A stretch of DNA of 64,000 nucleotides from Pseudooceanicola spongiae (lineage in GTDB: Bacteria; Pseudomonadota; Alphaproteobacteria; Rhodobacterales; Rhodobacteraceae). Within the stretch, counting starts at the first letter, position 1, and each line of letters begins with the position of its first letter. The translations under genes and the position numbers were made by a program. Location: positions 2,464,501 through 2,528,500 of the forward strand of contig NZ_CP045201.1 of the NCBI RefSeq assembly GCF_014899185.1. The letters run 5' to 3'. This document shows, piece after piece, positions 27,814 through 35,974 of the stretch. The notes under the pieces are model-generated. The model made no database searches, was not told the DNA's origin, and worked only from the letters and a program-made list of their open reading frames with translations.

Positions 27814-29157
27814 ATGCAGCCCATCACCACCTCCTCCGACACCCTTCTGGACCTGATCCGCACGCGAAAAGCGCGCGTCGGCGTGATCGGTCTGGGATAT
27901 GTCGGCCTGCCGCTGGCCATCACCGTGGCCCGCGCCGGCTTCACCGTGCAGGGCTTTGACACCGACCCCGCCAAGATCGTCGCCATCAACGCCCACCAGA
28001 GCTATATTGAGGCGGTGCAGGATGCCGACCTTGCCAGCGAAGTCGACGCCGGGCGCTTTGGTGCCAGCTGCGACGTCTCGGGCCTCGGGCAGTGCGATGT
28101 CATCGTGATCTGTGTGCCGACGCCGCTGACCAAACACCGCGAGCCCGACCTCTCCTTCGTGTCGCGCACCTGCGCCGATATTGCCGCGACGCTGCGCCCC
28201 GGCCAGCTGATCGTGCTGGAATCCACCACCTATCCCGGCACCACCGATGGCATCGTGAAAACCATCCTGCAGGAAACCGGGCTGATCTCGGGGCAGGACT
28301 TCTTCCTCGGCTTCTCGCCGGAACGCGAAGACCCCGGCAACCGCGATTTTTCCACCTCCAGCATCCCCAAGGTCATCGCCGGAGACGGCGCCCCCGCCGG
28401 TGCCCTGATGGAGGCGTTCTACGGGGCCGTCGTCAAGACCGTGGTGCCCGTCTCCTCGACCGCCACGGCCGAGGCCGTGAAGCTGACCGAGAACGTCTTT
28501 CGCGCCGTCAACATCGCCTTGGTGAACGAACTGAAGGTGATCTACGAGGCAATGGGCGTCGACGTCTGGGAGGTCATCAAGGCTGCCAGCACCAAGCCCT
28601 TCGGCTATATGCCCTTCTACCCCGGCCCCGGCCTTGGCGGGCACTGCATCCCGATCGACCCCTTCTATCTGACGTGGAAATCGCGCGAATACGACATGAC
28701 CACGCGCTTCATCGAACTGGCAGGCGAGATCAACTCCGCCATGCCGGGCCATGTGGTGCAGCGTCTGGCGCTGGCGCTGGATCAGAAACGCGGCCTCGCC
28801 CTCAGCCGGTCAAAGGTGCTGCTGATCGGCCTCGCCTACAAGAAGAACGTCCCCGATATCCGCGAAAGCCCGTCGCTGAAACTGATCGAGCTGATTGAGG
28901 AACGCGGCGGCTCGGCCAGCTATCACGACCCCTTCGTCGCCGAGATCCCCCAGACCCGAGCCTATGGCGCGCTCAAGGGCCGGGCCTCGCAACCCTTTGA
29001 TGAGGCAACGATCCGCGGCTATGACGCCGTGCTGATTGCCACCGATCACGATGGTCTGGACTATGCCGCCCTGCGCGACTGGGCACCGCTGATCATCGAC
29101 ACCCGCAATGTCTTCGCGCGCCTCGGGCTCAGCGGCGATCACATCGTCAAAGCCTGA
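27814..29157 (+). CDS. nucleotide sugar dehydrogenase (UDP-GlcNAc/ManNAc type)
   Basis: An NAD-dependent UDP-sugar 6-dehydrogenase of 447 residues, closest in pattern to WbpA/WecC/TviB enzymes. The Rossmann motif is GVIGLGYVGLPLA. FSPEREDPGN and the active-site cysteine in LGGHCIPIDPFYLTWK follow. The C-terminal domain has GLAYKKNVPDIRESP. It makes a uronic-acid nucleotide sugar, which the nearby transferases could use. The ATG at 27814 is chosen since the Rossmann fold starts soon after; an ATG at 27751 would add 21 unrelated residues. Confidence 0.9.
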   Translation: MQPITTSSDTLLDLIRTRKARVGVIGLGYVGLPLAITVARAGFTVQGFDTDPAKIVAINAHQSYIEAVQDADLASEVDAGRFGASCDVSGLGQCDVIVICVPTPLTKHREPDLSFVSRTCADIAATLRPGQLIVLESTTYPGTTDGIVKTILQETGLISGQDFFLGFSPEREDPGNRDFSTSSIPKVIAGDGAPAGALMEAFYGAVVKTVVPVSSTATAEAVKLTENVFRAVNIALVNELKVIYEAMGVDVWEVIKAASTKPFGYMPFYPGPGLGGHCIPIDPFYLTWKSREYDMTTRFIELAGEINSAMPGHVVQRLALALDQKRGLALSRSKVLLIGLAYKKNVPDIRESPSLKLIELIEERGGSASYHDPFVAEIPQTRAYGALKGRASQPFDEATIRGYDAVLIATDHDGLDYAALRDWAPLIIDTRNVFARLGLSGDHIVKA

Positions 29158-29167
29158 GGCGGCTTCG

Positions 29168-30862
29168 GTGCGGCAGGCCACCAGCCCCCCCGCGGTGGCC
29201 GTGATCGCGGATGCCCATGTCCATGACATCCACGCCAGCTATGGCGGCACCCCCTTTGCGCTGAACGGCGTGCCGCTGACGCTGCGCAGCTGGGCAGACA
29301 CCCGTGCCAGCGCCCGGGCCTTCAACGAAAGTGCCGCCGCCCTGACCGCCGCCCTGACCGAGGTCTGCGCGCGCGGCATCCGCCATGTGGTGCTGCTGGG
29401 GGATTACAGCGACGACGGGCAGATCCTGTCGACGCAAAGCCTCGCCGCCCGCCTGCACCACTGGCGCCAGCGCGAAGGGCTCAGCTTTTACGCCCTGCCC
29501 GGCAACCACGATGTCTTCGGCCCCCTTGGCAGGCACAACACCAACCGCTTTGTCACCGCACCGGGCCAGTCGCAGCTGGTCACCAGCGACCCCAATGTCG
29601 CCGCGACCGAGCCGGGCTCGCGCCTCAGCCCGCAGATGTATCGCAAGGGCCAGCCGGCCGGTCTGAGGCCCATGGCCGCCTTCGGGCTGTTCCGCCAGCC
29701 CCAGTATCTGCATTGGGAAAGCCCCTTCGGCCTCGACGACCGCGCAGAGGCCCGCCTGTTCACCGCATCCTCCCCCGATGGCCTGATCCGCCACCAGCTG
29801 ATGGAGGCCTCCTACCTTGTTGAGCCGGTGCCCGGCCTGTGGCTGCTGATGATCGACGCCAATGTGTTCGAGCCCCGCGATGGCCGCCACGACCCCTCCC
29901 GCAAGAAAGCCTTTCTCGACCCCTCCGTCGCGGGCTGGAGCGCGCTTCTGCGGGTCAAACCCTTCCTGATCGACTGGATCGCGGATGTCTGTGCGCGTGC
30001 TGAACGTCTGGGCAAGCACCTGATGGCCTTTTCCCACTATCCCGCCGTCGATCCCTTCGACGACCATATCGGGGCAGAGGCCGCGCTGTTCGGCCAGACC
30101 GCCGTGGCGCGCCGCACCCCAACGCCCGCCGTCGCGCAGGCGCTGATCCGCGCCGGGCTGCAGCAGCATTTCAGCGGCCATATGCATGTGCATTCCGTGA
30201 CGCGCCGTCAGGACGCAGGCCGGCAGTTGACCAATATCTCGGTGCCCTCGCTGGTCTCCTTCCCGCCCGCTTTCGTCATCGCCACCCCGCAGGGGGCCAA
30301 TGCAGCGGTCGAAACCGTCAGCCTCGCGCATCTGCCGCTCGATCCGCAGCTGATGGGGTTCTACCGCTCCGAAGTGCCGCCAGAGGCACCCGAGGCCGGT
30401 CTGCACTCGGATCGCTACGGGGACTTCCTGCACGCGCAGCTCACCGCCCGCAGCTATCAGCGTATCTCGCGCCACTGGCCTGCCGAGCTTGCCCGCGCCG
30501 TCTTCACCGCCAGCGCCGCAGATCTCGCCTGCCTGTTGCTGTCGCCCGAGGGAGGCACCGCCGGTCTAGGCGATCCCCCGCCCGAAACCCGCGCGCTCTG
30601 CGACAGTCAGGCCGCCCTGCACGGGCTGACCGCGACCGACCTCACCGCAACGCCTCTCTCCCTCGTCGTGGCCGACTGGTACGCCCTGCGCCAGGCCGGA
30701 GCCCTGCTGACGCCGCATATCCCCCAGCTCAGGCTACAGATCCTGCGATTTCTGGCCACGCTCGCGCCCGCACCGCACCCCACGCAAACCGACACGCAGC
30801 GCGGCTTTTTCAGCCTGTTCCTGCAGATTCTCGCCACATCCCTGTCCCGGCTCGCGCCCTAG
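29168..30862 (+). CDS. metallophosphoesterase with helical C-terminal extension
   Basis: A calcineurin-like phosphoesterase of 564 residues. All metal motifs are seen: IADAHVHD (D-x-H), LLGDYSDDG (GD), LPGNHDVFG (GNHD), AFSHYPA and FSGHMHVHS (GHxH). After about residue 400 comes a largely helical region of some 150 residues without a recognised family. No signal peptide is seen with the GTG start at 29168, which lies 10 bases after the dehydrogenase stop; an upstream ATG at 29108 would overlap that gene. A phosphodiesterase acting on a phosphorylated sugar or lipid would fit the setting (inference). Confidence 0.82.
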   Translation: MRQATSPPAVAVIADAHVHDIHASYGGTPFALNGVPLTLRSWADTRASARAFNESAAALTAALTEVCARGIRHVVLLGDYSDDGQILSTQSLAARLHHWRQREGLSFYALPGNHDVFGPLGRHNTNRFVTAPGQSQLVTSDPNVAATEPGSRLSPQMYRKGQPAGLRPMAAFGLFRQPQYLHWESPFGLDDRAEARLFTASSPDGLIRHQLMEASYLVEPVPGLWLLMIDANVFEPRDGRHDPSRKKAFLDPSVAGWSALLRVKPFLIDWIADVCARAERLGKHLMAFSHYPAVDPFDDHIGAEAALFGQTAVARRTPTPAVAQALIRAGLQQHFSGHMHVHSVTRRQDAGRQLTNISVPSLVSFPPAFVIATPQGANAAVETVSLAHLPLDPQLMGFYRSEVPPEAPEAGLHSDRYGDFLHAQLTARSYQRISRHWPAELARAVFTASAADLACLLLSPEGGTAGLGDPPPETRALCDSQAALHGLTATDLTATPLSLVVADWYALRQAGALLTPHIPQLRLQILRFLATLAPAPHPTQTDTQRGFFSLFLQILATSLSRLAP

Positions 30863-31059
30863 CGCACCCGCCCCTTCGGAACGGTCCTGCCGAAACGCCA
30901 GCGCCATCTTCCAGCCCAGAGATTCGGTCATCCCAGAAGCTGCGCGACAGGTCTGTTGCAGAAACAGCCCCACAATCCGCCGTCGCGTGGTCCAACATGG
31001 ACAACAACGTCTCGCAGATCAGGCGCATGGCCCTGTCGTATCAAAATATAAAGGTAAGG

Positions 31060-31149
31060 TGGCGGAGACGAAGGGATTCGAACCCTCGAGACCCTTCCGG
31101 GCCTGCACCCTTAGCAGGGGTGTGCCTTCGACCACTCGGCCACATCTCC
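31060..31149 (-). tRNA. tRNA-Ser (anticodon GCU)
   Basis: A 90-base class II tRNA. On the minus strand the acceptor GGAGATG pairs with CGTCTCC. The anticodon loop reads CTGCTAA, giving GCU. A long variable arm and the GGTTCGAATCC T-arm follow, and the CCA end is encoded (31060-31062). It decodes AGC/AGU serine codons. Confidence 0.97.
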
Positions 31150-31622
31150 GCTGGCGTGTCTATGCGGCAGCCGGACGAGAAACAAGTGAAAAAATGCCCC
31201 GGCCGCCGCTAAAAGAAATTTCCTGCCGCCGCGCCCTGCCGCACTCACGCCGCCACAGCAAACAGCCGCCCCGTTCCATCGGATCCAGCCCTCTGCGCAC
31301 CCAAAACGCCCCCCTGCCGCCGTCAATACCCGCGCAACACAGCCCGCCCCTCCCGTTTTCACGCACAATCGTAACACTTCGACACACCGCGTGATCGCCA
31401 AAAGCGCCCTTGTTTTTCAGACATCCCATGGCCCGCGCCACCTGCATACAGGCGATGCGCCGCTGATCCGGCGTCAGCCTCAGGAACGATTCACAGCGGC
31501 GCCCCGTTATCTCACCACAGCGAGGACAGGTCATACCGGCCGCCCCTCGAACACTCCGGCCCGCAACAGGGAAAGAAACGTTTCCCTCCGTGGTCTCCCG
31601 GAATTGATTAGGAGTTACAACG
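31150..31622. other. intergenic region between tRNA-Ser and the SH3 gene
   Basis: About 470 bases. It should hold the tRNA promoter (minus strand) and that of the SH3 gene (plus strand). The only candidate gene is a small cysteine-rich frame on the minus strand, listed separately with low confidence. Nothing else was recognised. Confidence 0.4.
31160..31534 (-). CDS. possible small cysteine-rich protein
   Basis: An ATG at 31534 with GAGGGG about 8 bases upstream opens a frame whose first 45 residues look protein-like. They include a CPRCG zinc-ribbon half, and further cysteines in RRCESF, RIACMQ and MGCLKN. The rest of the frame (to residue 124) is low quality and runs up to the tRNA-Ser gene, where a promoter would be expected. 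The true product, if any, may be shorter. Not recognised as any known family. Confidence 0.22.
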   Translation of the reverse strand: MTCPRCGEITGRRCESFLRLTPDQRRIACMQVARAMGCLKNKGAFGDHAVCRSVTIVRENGRGGLCCAGIDGGRGAFWVRRGLDPMERGGCLLWRRECGRARRQEISFSGGRGIFSLVSRPAAA

Positions 31623-32273
31623 ATGTACGCCAAGATTTTTAGCCTCAGCACCGCCGCCCTCCTGACCGCAACCAGCGCCATGGCCGCCACAGACGCCACG
31701 GCCACCACGGACCTCAACCTTCGCGCCGGCCCCGGCCCGATGGCCGAGATCCTGACAGTCATTCCGGGCGACGAAATGGTATCGGTCGAAGAATGCGCCA
31801 CCGGTCTGGAATGGTGCAAAGTCACCTATGACGGGACCGAGGGCTGGGCCTACAGCCCCTACCTGACCGCCTCGATCGACAGCCAGCCCGTCGTTGTCTA
31901 CGACAACGTCCAGCGGCTTGAGATCCAGTCCGTCGACGTCAACGAGGATGAGCGCGCGGCCTCCGCGACTGTTGGGGGCCTGTCGGCTGGTGCCCTCGCC
32001 ATGTCGCTGATCGGTGGACCCGCCGCCGTGGCCGCAGGCGTGCTGGCCGGGACCGCGCTCGGCGCCGCAGCTGTACCTGAGAAAACCGTGACCTATGTCA
32101 CCGAGCACCCGGTTGAGCCCGTCTATCTGAACGGTGAAGTCGCGGTCGGCGCCGGCATCCCGCAAGAGGTCACCCTCGCCGCGATCCCCGACACCACCGA
32201 AAGCTATGCCTATATCAACGGCCAGCCGGTGATCGTCGACCAGGACCGTACCATCGTCCACGTCGTGCGCTAA
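31623..32273 (+). CDS. secreted SH3-domain protein (DUF1236-like C-terminus)
   Basis: A protein of 216 residues. A signal peptide (to AMAATDATA, about residue 22) is followed by a bacterial SH3 domain: LNLRAGPGPMAEILTVIP, then CATGLEWCKVTYDGTEGWAYSPYL. A glycine/alanine-rich hydrophobic segment (GGLSAGALAMSLIGG onward) resembles a glycine zipper. The C-terminal part repeats short beta segments such as YAYINGQPVIVD, like DUF1236 proteins. It probably acts in the cell envelope. GATTAGGAGTT supplies the ribosome site, and a strong terminator follows. Confidence 0.85.
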   Translation: MYAKIFSLSTAALLTATSAMAATDATATTDLNLRAGPGPMAEILTVIPGDEMVSVEECATGLEWCKVTYDGTEGWAYSPYLTASIDSQPVVVYDNVQRLEIQSVDVNEDERAASATVGGLSAGALAMSLIGGPAAVAAGVLAGTALGAAAVPEKTVTYVTEHPVEPVYLNGEVAVGAGIPQEVTLAAIPDTTESYAYINGQPVIVDQDRTIVHVVR

Positions 32274-32297
32274 GCTAAGCTGAGAGCCAAAAAAACT

Positions 32298-32329
32298 GGC
32301 CCGCCCCTGTTCCCGGGGGCGGGCCTTTT
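32298..32329 (+). terminator. rho-independent terminator after the SH3 gene
   Basis: A perfect 10-bp stem, GGCCCGCCCC (32298-32307) with GGGGCGGGCC (32316-32325), is followed by TTTT. It lies 25 bases after the stop codon. Confidence 0.88.
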
Positions 32330-32357
32330 GCCTGTCACGAAGATCGCGCGCAAGCGA

Positions 32358-33455
32358 TCAGGTGTTGAAGAGGAAGTGCAGAACATCCCCGTCCTTGACG
32401 GTATAGGCCTTGCCTTCCGAGCGCATCTTGCCCGCTTCCTTTGCCCCGCTCTCGCCCTTGCAGGTGACGAAGTCGTCATAGGCAATGGTCTCGGCGCGGA
32501 TGAAGCCCTTCTCGAAATCGCCGTGAATGACCCCGGCGGCCTGCGGTGCACTGGTGCCCTGACGGATTGTCCAGGCGCGGGCTTCCTTGGGGCCGACGGT
32601 GAAATAGGTCTCAAGGTGCAGCAGTTCATAGCCGGCGCGGATCAGACGATCCAAGCCCGGCTCCTCCAGCCCCATCTCGCCGAGGAACATCTCGGCCTCG
32701 TCGTCTTCCAGCTGGCTGATCTCTTCCTCGATCTGGGCCGAGATGATGACATGCGAATTGCCCTGCGCCGCCGCCATCTCGGCCACAGCTGCGGAATGGG
32801 CATTGCCACTGGCCGCATCGGCCTCGGAGACGTTGCAGACATACAGAACTGGCTTGCCGGTCAGCAGCTGCAAAAGCTTCCAGGCGCGAATATCCTCGGG
32901 ATCGACCTTGACGGTGCGCGCGGGCTGCCCCTCTTCCAGAGCGGCCTGCGCTGCGGCCAGCAAACGGTCCTGCTGAGCGGCGTCCTTGTCATTGCCCTTG
33001 AGCTTGCGCACCAATCCGGCGCGCCGCTTCTCGACGCTCTCCAGATCCGCCAGCATCAGCTCGGTCTCGATGGTCTCGGCATCGGCGACGGGCGAGACGC
33101 GGCCCTCGACGTGAGTGACATCATCATCCTCGAAACAGCGCAGCACATGGGCGATGGCATCCGTCTCACGGATGTTGGCCAGAAACTGATTGCCCAGCCC
33201 CTCGCCCTTGCTGGCGCCCTTCACCAGACCGGCGATATCGACGAAAGTCATCCGCGTCGGAATGATCGACTTGGACCCGGCGATCTTGGCCAGCATATCC
33301 AGCCGCGCATCCGGCACGTTCACTTCACCGACATTCGGCTCGATGGTGCAGAAGGGAAAGTTCGCCGCCTGCGCCGCCGCGGTTCTGGTCAGCGCATTGA
33401 ACAGGGTCGACTTGCCGACATTCGGCAGCCCCACGATGCCCATCTTGAATCCCAT
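32358..33455 (-). CDS. ychF: redox-regulated ATPase YchF (Obg family)
   Basis: A protein of 365 residues, the exact family length. P-loop GLPNVGKST starts near residue 8, G3 is DIAGLV, and the ATP-specific NVSE replaces NKxD (VCNVSEAD), all diagnostic of YchF/OLA1. A TGS domain ends the protein (IRAETIAYDDF to DVLHFLFNT). It binds ribosomes and is linked to stress response. The ATG at 33455 (MGFKMGIVG) is chosen as the P-loop is next to it. Confidence 0.96.
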   Translation of the reverse strand: MGFKMGIVGLPNVGKSTLFNALTRTAAAQAANFPFCTIEPNVGEVNVPDARLDMLAKIAGSKSIIPTRMTFVDIAGLVKGASKGEGLGNQFLANIRETDAIAHVLRCFEDDDVTHVEGRVSPVADAETIETELMLADLESVEKRRAGLVRKLKGNDKDAAQQDRLLAAAQAALEEGQPARTVKVDPEDIRAWKLLQLLTGKPVLYVCNVSEADAASGNAHSAAVAEMAAAQGNSHVIISAQIEEEISQLEDDEAEMFLGEMGLEEPGLDRLIRAGYELLHLETYFTVGPKEARAWTIRQGTSAPQAAGVIHGDFEKGFIRAETIAYDDFVTCKGESGAKEAGKMRSEGKAYTVKDGDVLHFLFNT

Positions 33456-33816
33456 AACGACGCTCCTTTGAATGATCCCGCGCGTCATAGTTTGCCAAAG
33501 GCCACACCGCAAGCCGAACCATGCCCGGATGCCCCATATCTGCAAGGCATTTTCACGGTGCAGGCCTCAGCAGACGACCAGATCGGTTCGCCAAAATCCA
33601 GACCGCAGCGTTCCCCGAACCATCAGGAGCCTCCGGCGGAAGTATTTAAGGCAAGATGACAGGGGTGCGACAGCTCCCTCATCTTGCCGGAAATACTTTG
33701 GGGGAGCGCCGCAAGGCGCGGGGGCAAAGCCCCCTCTGCTTCCGCCTGTCCACTCCACCATTGCCTTCGCGACCCATTTCAGCCAAACCCTAGGGAAAAT
33801 CGCACAGGGACAGGAC
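33456..33816. other. intergenic region with a Rhodobacterales-type repeat
   Basis: About 360 bases between the divergent ychF and trpA genes. It must contain both promoters. Its centre is occupied by an interspersed repeat with a long hairpin, described separately. No gene was seen. Confidence 0.5.
33629..33725 (+). repeat. interspersed repeat with long imperfect hairpin (GCCTCCGGCGG type)
   Basis: AAGTATTTAAGGCAAGATGA (33640-33659) pairs with TCATCTTGCCGGAAATACTT (33679-33698), 18 of 20 positions, around a 19-base loop. It is preceded by GCCTCCGGCGG and followed by GC-rich small palindromes (GCGCCGCAAGGCGC and GGGGCAAAGCCCC). A related copy of the left part lies at 63550-63583. Repeats of this kind are common between genes in Rhodobacterales (family knowledge). 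Confidence 0.7.
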
Positions 33817-34608
33817 ATGAGCCGTATCGACGCTACTTTCGCCGCGCTGAAGGATCAGAACCGCAAGGGCTTTGTGGCCTATATCATGGCGGGCGACCCG
33901 GACGAGGCACGCTCGCTTGCCGTGATGAAGGGCCTGCCCGCCGCGGGCGTCGATGTGATCGAACTGGGCGTGCCCTTTACCGATCCGATGGCTGACGGGC
34001 CGACCATCCAGCTGGCGGGTCAGCGCGCGCTTGAGGCGGGCATGACGCTCGAGAAGACCCTCGCCATGGCCCGGGCCTTTCGCGCCGAGGACACCACCAC
34101 CCCGATCGTGCTGATGGGCTATTACAATCCTATCTATTCGCGCGGCGTCGATAAATTCCTCGTCGACGCGCAGGAGGCTGGGATCGACGGGCTGATCGTT
34201 GTCGACCTGCCTCCCGAAGAGGATGACGAGCTCTGTCTGCCCGCGCAGGCGGCCGGTCTCAACTTCATCCGCCTTGCCACACCGACCACCGATGCCAAGC
34301 GCCTGCCCAAGGTGCTGACCAATACCTCGGGCTTTGTCTATTACGTCTCGATCACCGGCATCACCGGCGCAGCCGAAGCCAATGCCGCCGCTGTCGCCCC
34401 TGAGGTGGCCCGCATCAAGGCCTCGACCGATCTGCCGATCATCGTCGGCTTCGGCGTCCGCACCCCCGAGACCGCGAAGGCCATTGCCGGGATTGCCGAT
34501 GGCTGCGTTGTCGGGTCGGCCATTGTCGAGCAGATTGCCTCTGGCAAGCCCGTCGACGAGATCCTGAGTTTTGTCAAAAGCCTCTCGGATGGCGCCCATT
34601 CCGCCTGA
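33817..34608 (+). CDS. trpA: tryptophan synthase alpha subunit
   Basis: A TIM-barrel lyase of 263 residues that cleaves indole-3-glycerol phosphate to indole and passes it to Trp[19 protein letters not shown] carries the catalytic glutamate and aspartate. VVDLPPEE, the [11 protein letters not shown] loop and the phosphate-binding [13 protein letters not shown] are all present. It is separated from trpB, which lies 9 kb away on the other strand; in Rhodobacterales these genes are often split. ACAGGACATG supplies the start context. Confidence 0.96.
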   Translation: MSRIDATFAALKDQNRKGFVAYIMAGDPDEARSLAVMKGLPAAGVDVIELGVPFTDPMADGPTIQLAGQRALEAGMTLEKTLAMARAFRAEDTTTPIVLMGYYNPIYSRGVDKFLVDAQEAGIDGLIVVDLPPEEDDELCLPAQAAGLNFIRLATPTTDAKRLPKVLTNTSGFVYYVSITGITGAAEANAAAVAPEVARIKASTDLPIIVGFGVRTPETAKAIAGIADGCVVGSAIVEQIASGKPVDEILSFVKSLSDGAHSA

Positions 34609-34642
34609 CGGCGGAGCCACGCCGAGGCCACTGCCCTGCCCG

Positions 34643-34680
34643 ACCGCGCGCCAACATCTCCTTGGCGCGCGGTGCTTTTT
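34643..34680 (+). terminator. rho-independent terminator of trpA
   Basis: A perfect 12-bp stem, ACCGCGCGCCAA (34643-34654) with TTGGCGCGCGGT (34662-34673), is followed by GCTTTTTCT. It lies 34 bases after the trpA stop. Confidence 0.9.
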
Positions 34681-34754
34681 CTGGCACCCTTGATCCAAAT
34701 GCGCCGTGGCACAAGCTGCGTGCGGGGTCGAAAAGAACCATGAGGCAGGCACAT

Positions 34755-35900
34755 ATGATCATCACCAGACGCACTTTCGGGGCGGGGCTGACCGCCCTTG
34801 GCCTCTCCGCCTGTGGCGGCGTCAGCACGAGCGCCATGCGCGGCTCCAACGCCACGACAGAGCTGGCGGAGGATCTGCGCCCGGTGCCGAACTCCGGCTA
34901 CACTACCTGGGTCGCCGCCTTTCGCGACCGCGCCGGGGGTCAGGGGATCTCCGACGCCACGCTGTCGCGCGCGTTCCGGCACGCGGGCTATCTGCCCGGC
35001 GTCGTCAAGCGCGACCGCAACCAGACCGAATTCACCCGCACGCTGGAGGATTACCTCTCCATCGCCGCCTCGGACGAGCGTGTCTCCAAGGGCCGCGCCG
35101 CCTTTGCCCGCCATCGCAGCACGCTGAGCACGCTGCAGGCCAAATACGGTGTCGACGCCGAGGTGATCACCGCGATCTGGGGGCTGGAGAGCTTTTATGG
35201 CGAGCGGCGCGGCAATGTGCCGGTGATCTCCTCGACCTCGACGCTGGCCTATGACGGGCGGCGCGGCGCCTTCTTCGAGAAGCAGCTCGTCGCCGCTCTG
35301 CGCATCGTTCAGAACGGTGATGTCGATGCTGATCGCATGACGGGCAGCTGGGCCGGGGCGATGGGGCATACCCAGTTCATCCCGACCTCCTATCAGGCCT
35401 TCGCGGTGGATTTCACCGGCGACGGGCGGCGCGATATCTGGTCGGACGATCCGACCGATGCGCTAGCCTCGACCGCCGCCTACCTCGCCCGCAACGGCTG
35501 GAGCCGGGGCACCCGCTGGGGTGGCGAGGTCGGCAACGGAGCGCCTGCGGGCGACATCATCCAGCCGCAGGCCGGTGGTCCGCGCTTTGCCGTCACCGGC
35601 AATTTCCGGGCGATCAAGCGCTATAACAACTCCGATTCCTATGCCATCGGCGTCGGTCATCTGGCCGACCGTATCGGCGGCGCCGGCCCACTGCGCGCCA
35701 GTTTCCCGCCCGATGCCAATGGGTTGACCAAGGACGACCGCATTGCCCTGCAGAAAGGCCTGACAGCGCGCGGTTTCGACACCGGCGGCACCGACGGCGT
35801 CATCGGTCCGAAAAGCCGCGAGGCGATCAGCGCGTATCAGGCCCGGCAGGGCTTGCCCGCCACCGGTGATCCCTCCCGCGCTATTCTGACCAGCCTCTAG
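34755..35900 (+). CDS. lytic murein transglycosylase (MltB type) with peptidoglycan-binding domain
   Basis: A cell-wall lytic enzyme of 381 residues. The N-terminus ITRRTFGAGLTALGLSAC combines a twin-arginine pattern with a lipobox (LSAC), so it is probably a lipoprotein. The SLT_2 domain has the catalytic glutamate in IWGLESFYG and the GSWAGAMGHTQFIPTSY block. A C-terminal PG_binding_1 domain (from IALQKGLTARGFDTGG) anchors it to peptidoglycan. The ATG at 34755 gives the cleanest signal; an ATG at 34740 is also possible. Confidence 0.9.
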   Translation: MIITRRTFGAGLTALGLSACGGVSTSAMRGSNATTELAEDLRPVPNSGYTTWVAAFRDRAGGQGISDATLSRAFRHAGYLPGVVKRDRNQTEFTRTLEDYLSIAASDERVSKGRAAFARHRSTLSTLQAKYGVDAEVITAIWGLESFYGERRGNVPVISSTSTLAYDGRRGAFFEKQLVAALRIVQNGDVDADRMTGSWAGAMGHTQFIPTSYQAFAVDFTGDGRRDIWSDDPTDALASTAAYLARNGWSRGTRWGGEVGNGAPAGDIIQPQAGGPRFAVTGNFRAIKRYNNSDSYAIGVGHLADRIGGAGPLRASFPPDANGLTKDDRIALQKGLTARGFDTGGTDGVIGPKSREAISAYQARQGLPATGDPSRAILTSL

Positions 35901-35974
35901 CCCTCGCGAAGCGTCTTGCCCCTCGCCCCCCGGATTGGTAAAAAATCCTAACCACAGTCCGGGGGACACCTGCG

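Noticed and set aside
30810-31028. Small minus-strand frame between the phosphoesterase and tRNA-Ser
   Set aside because: No ribosome site of note, low-quality composition, and overlap with the end of the phosphoesterase gene.
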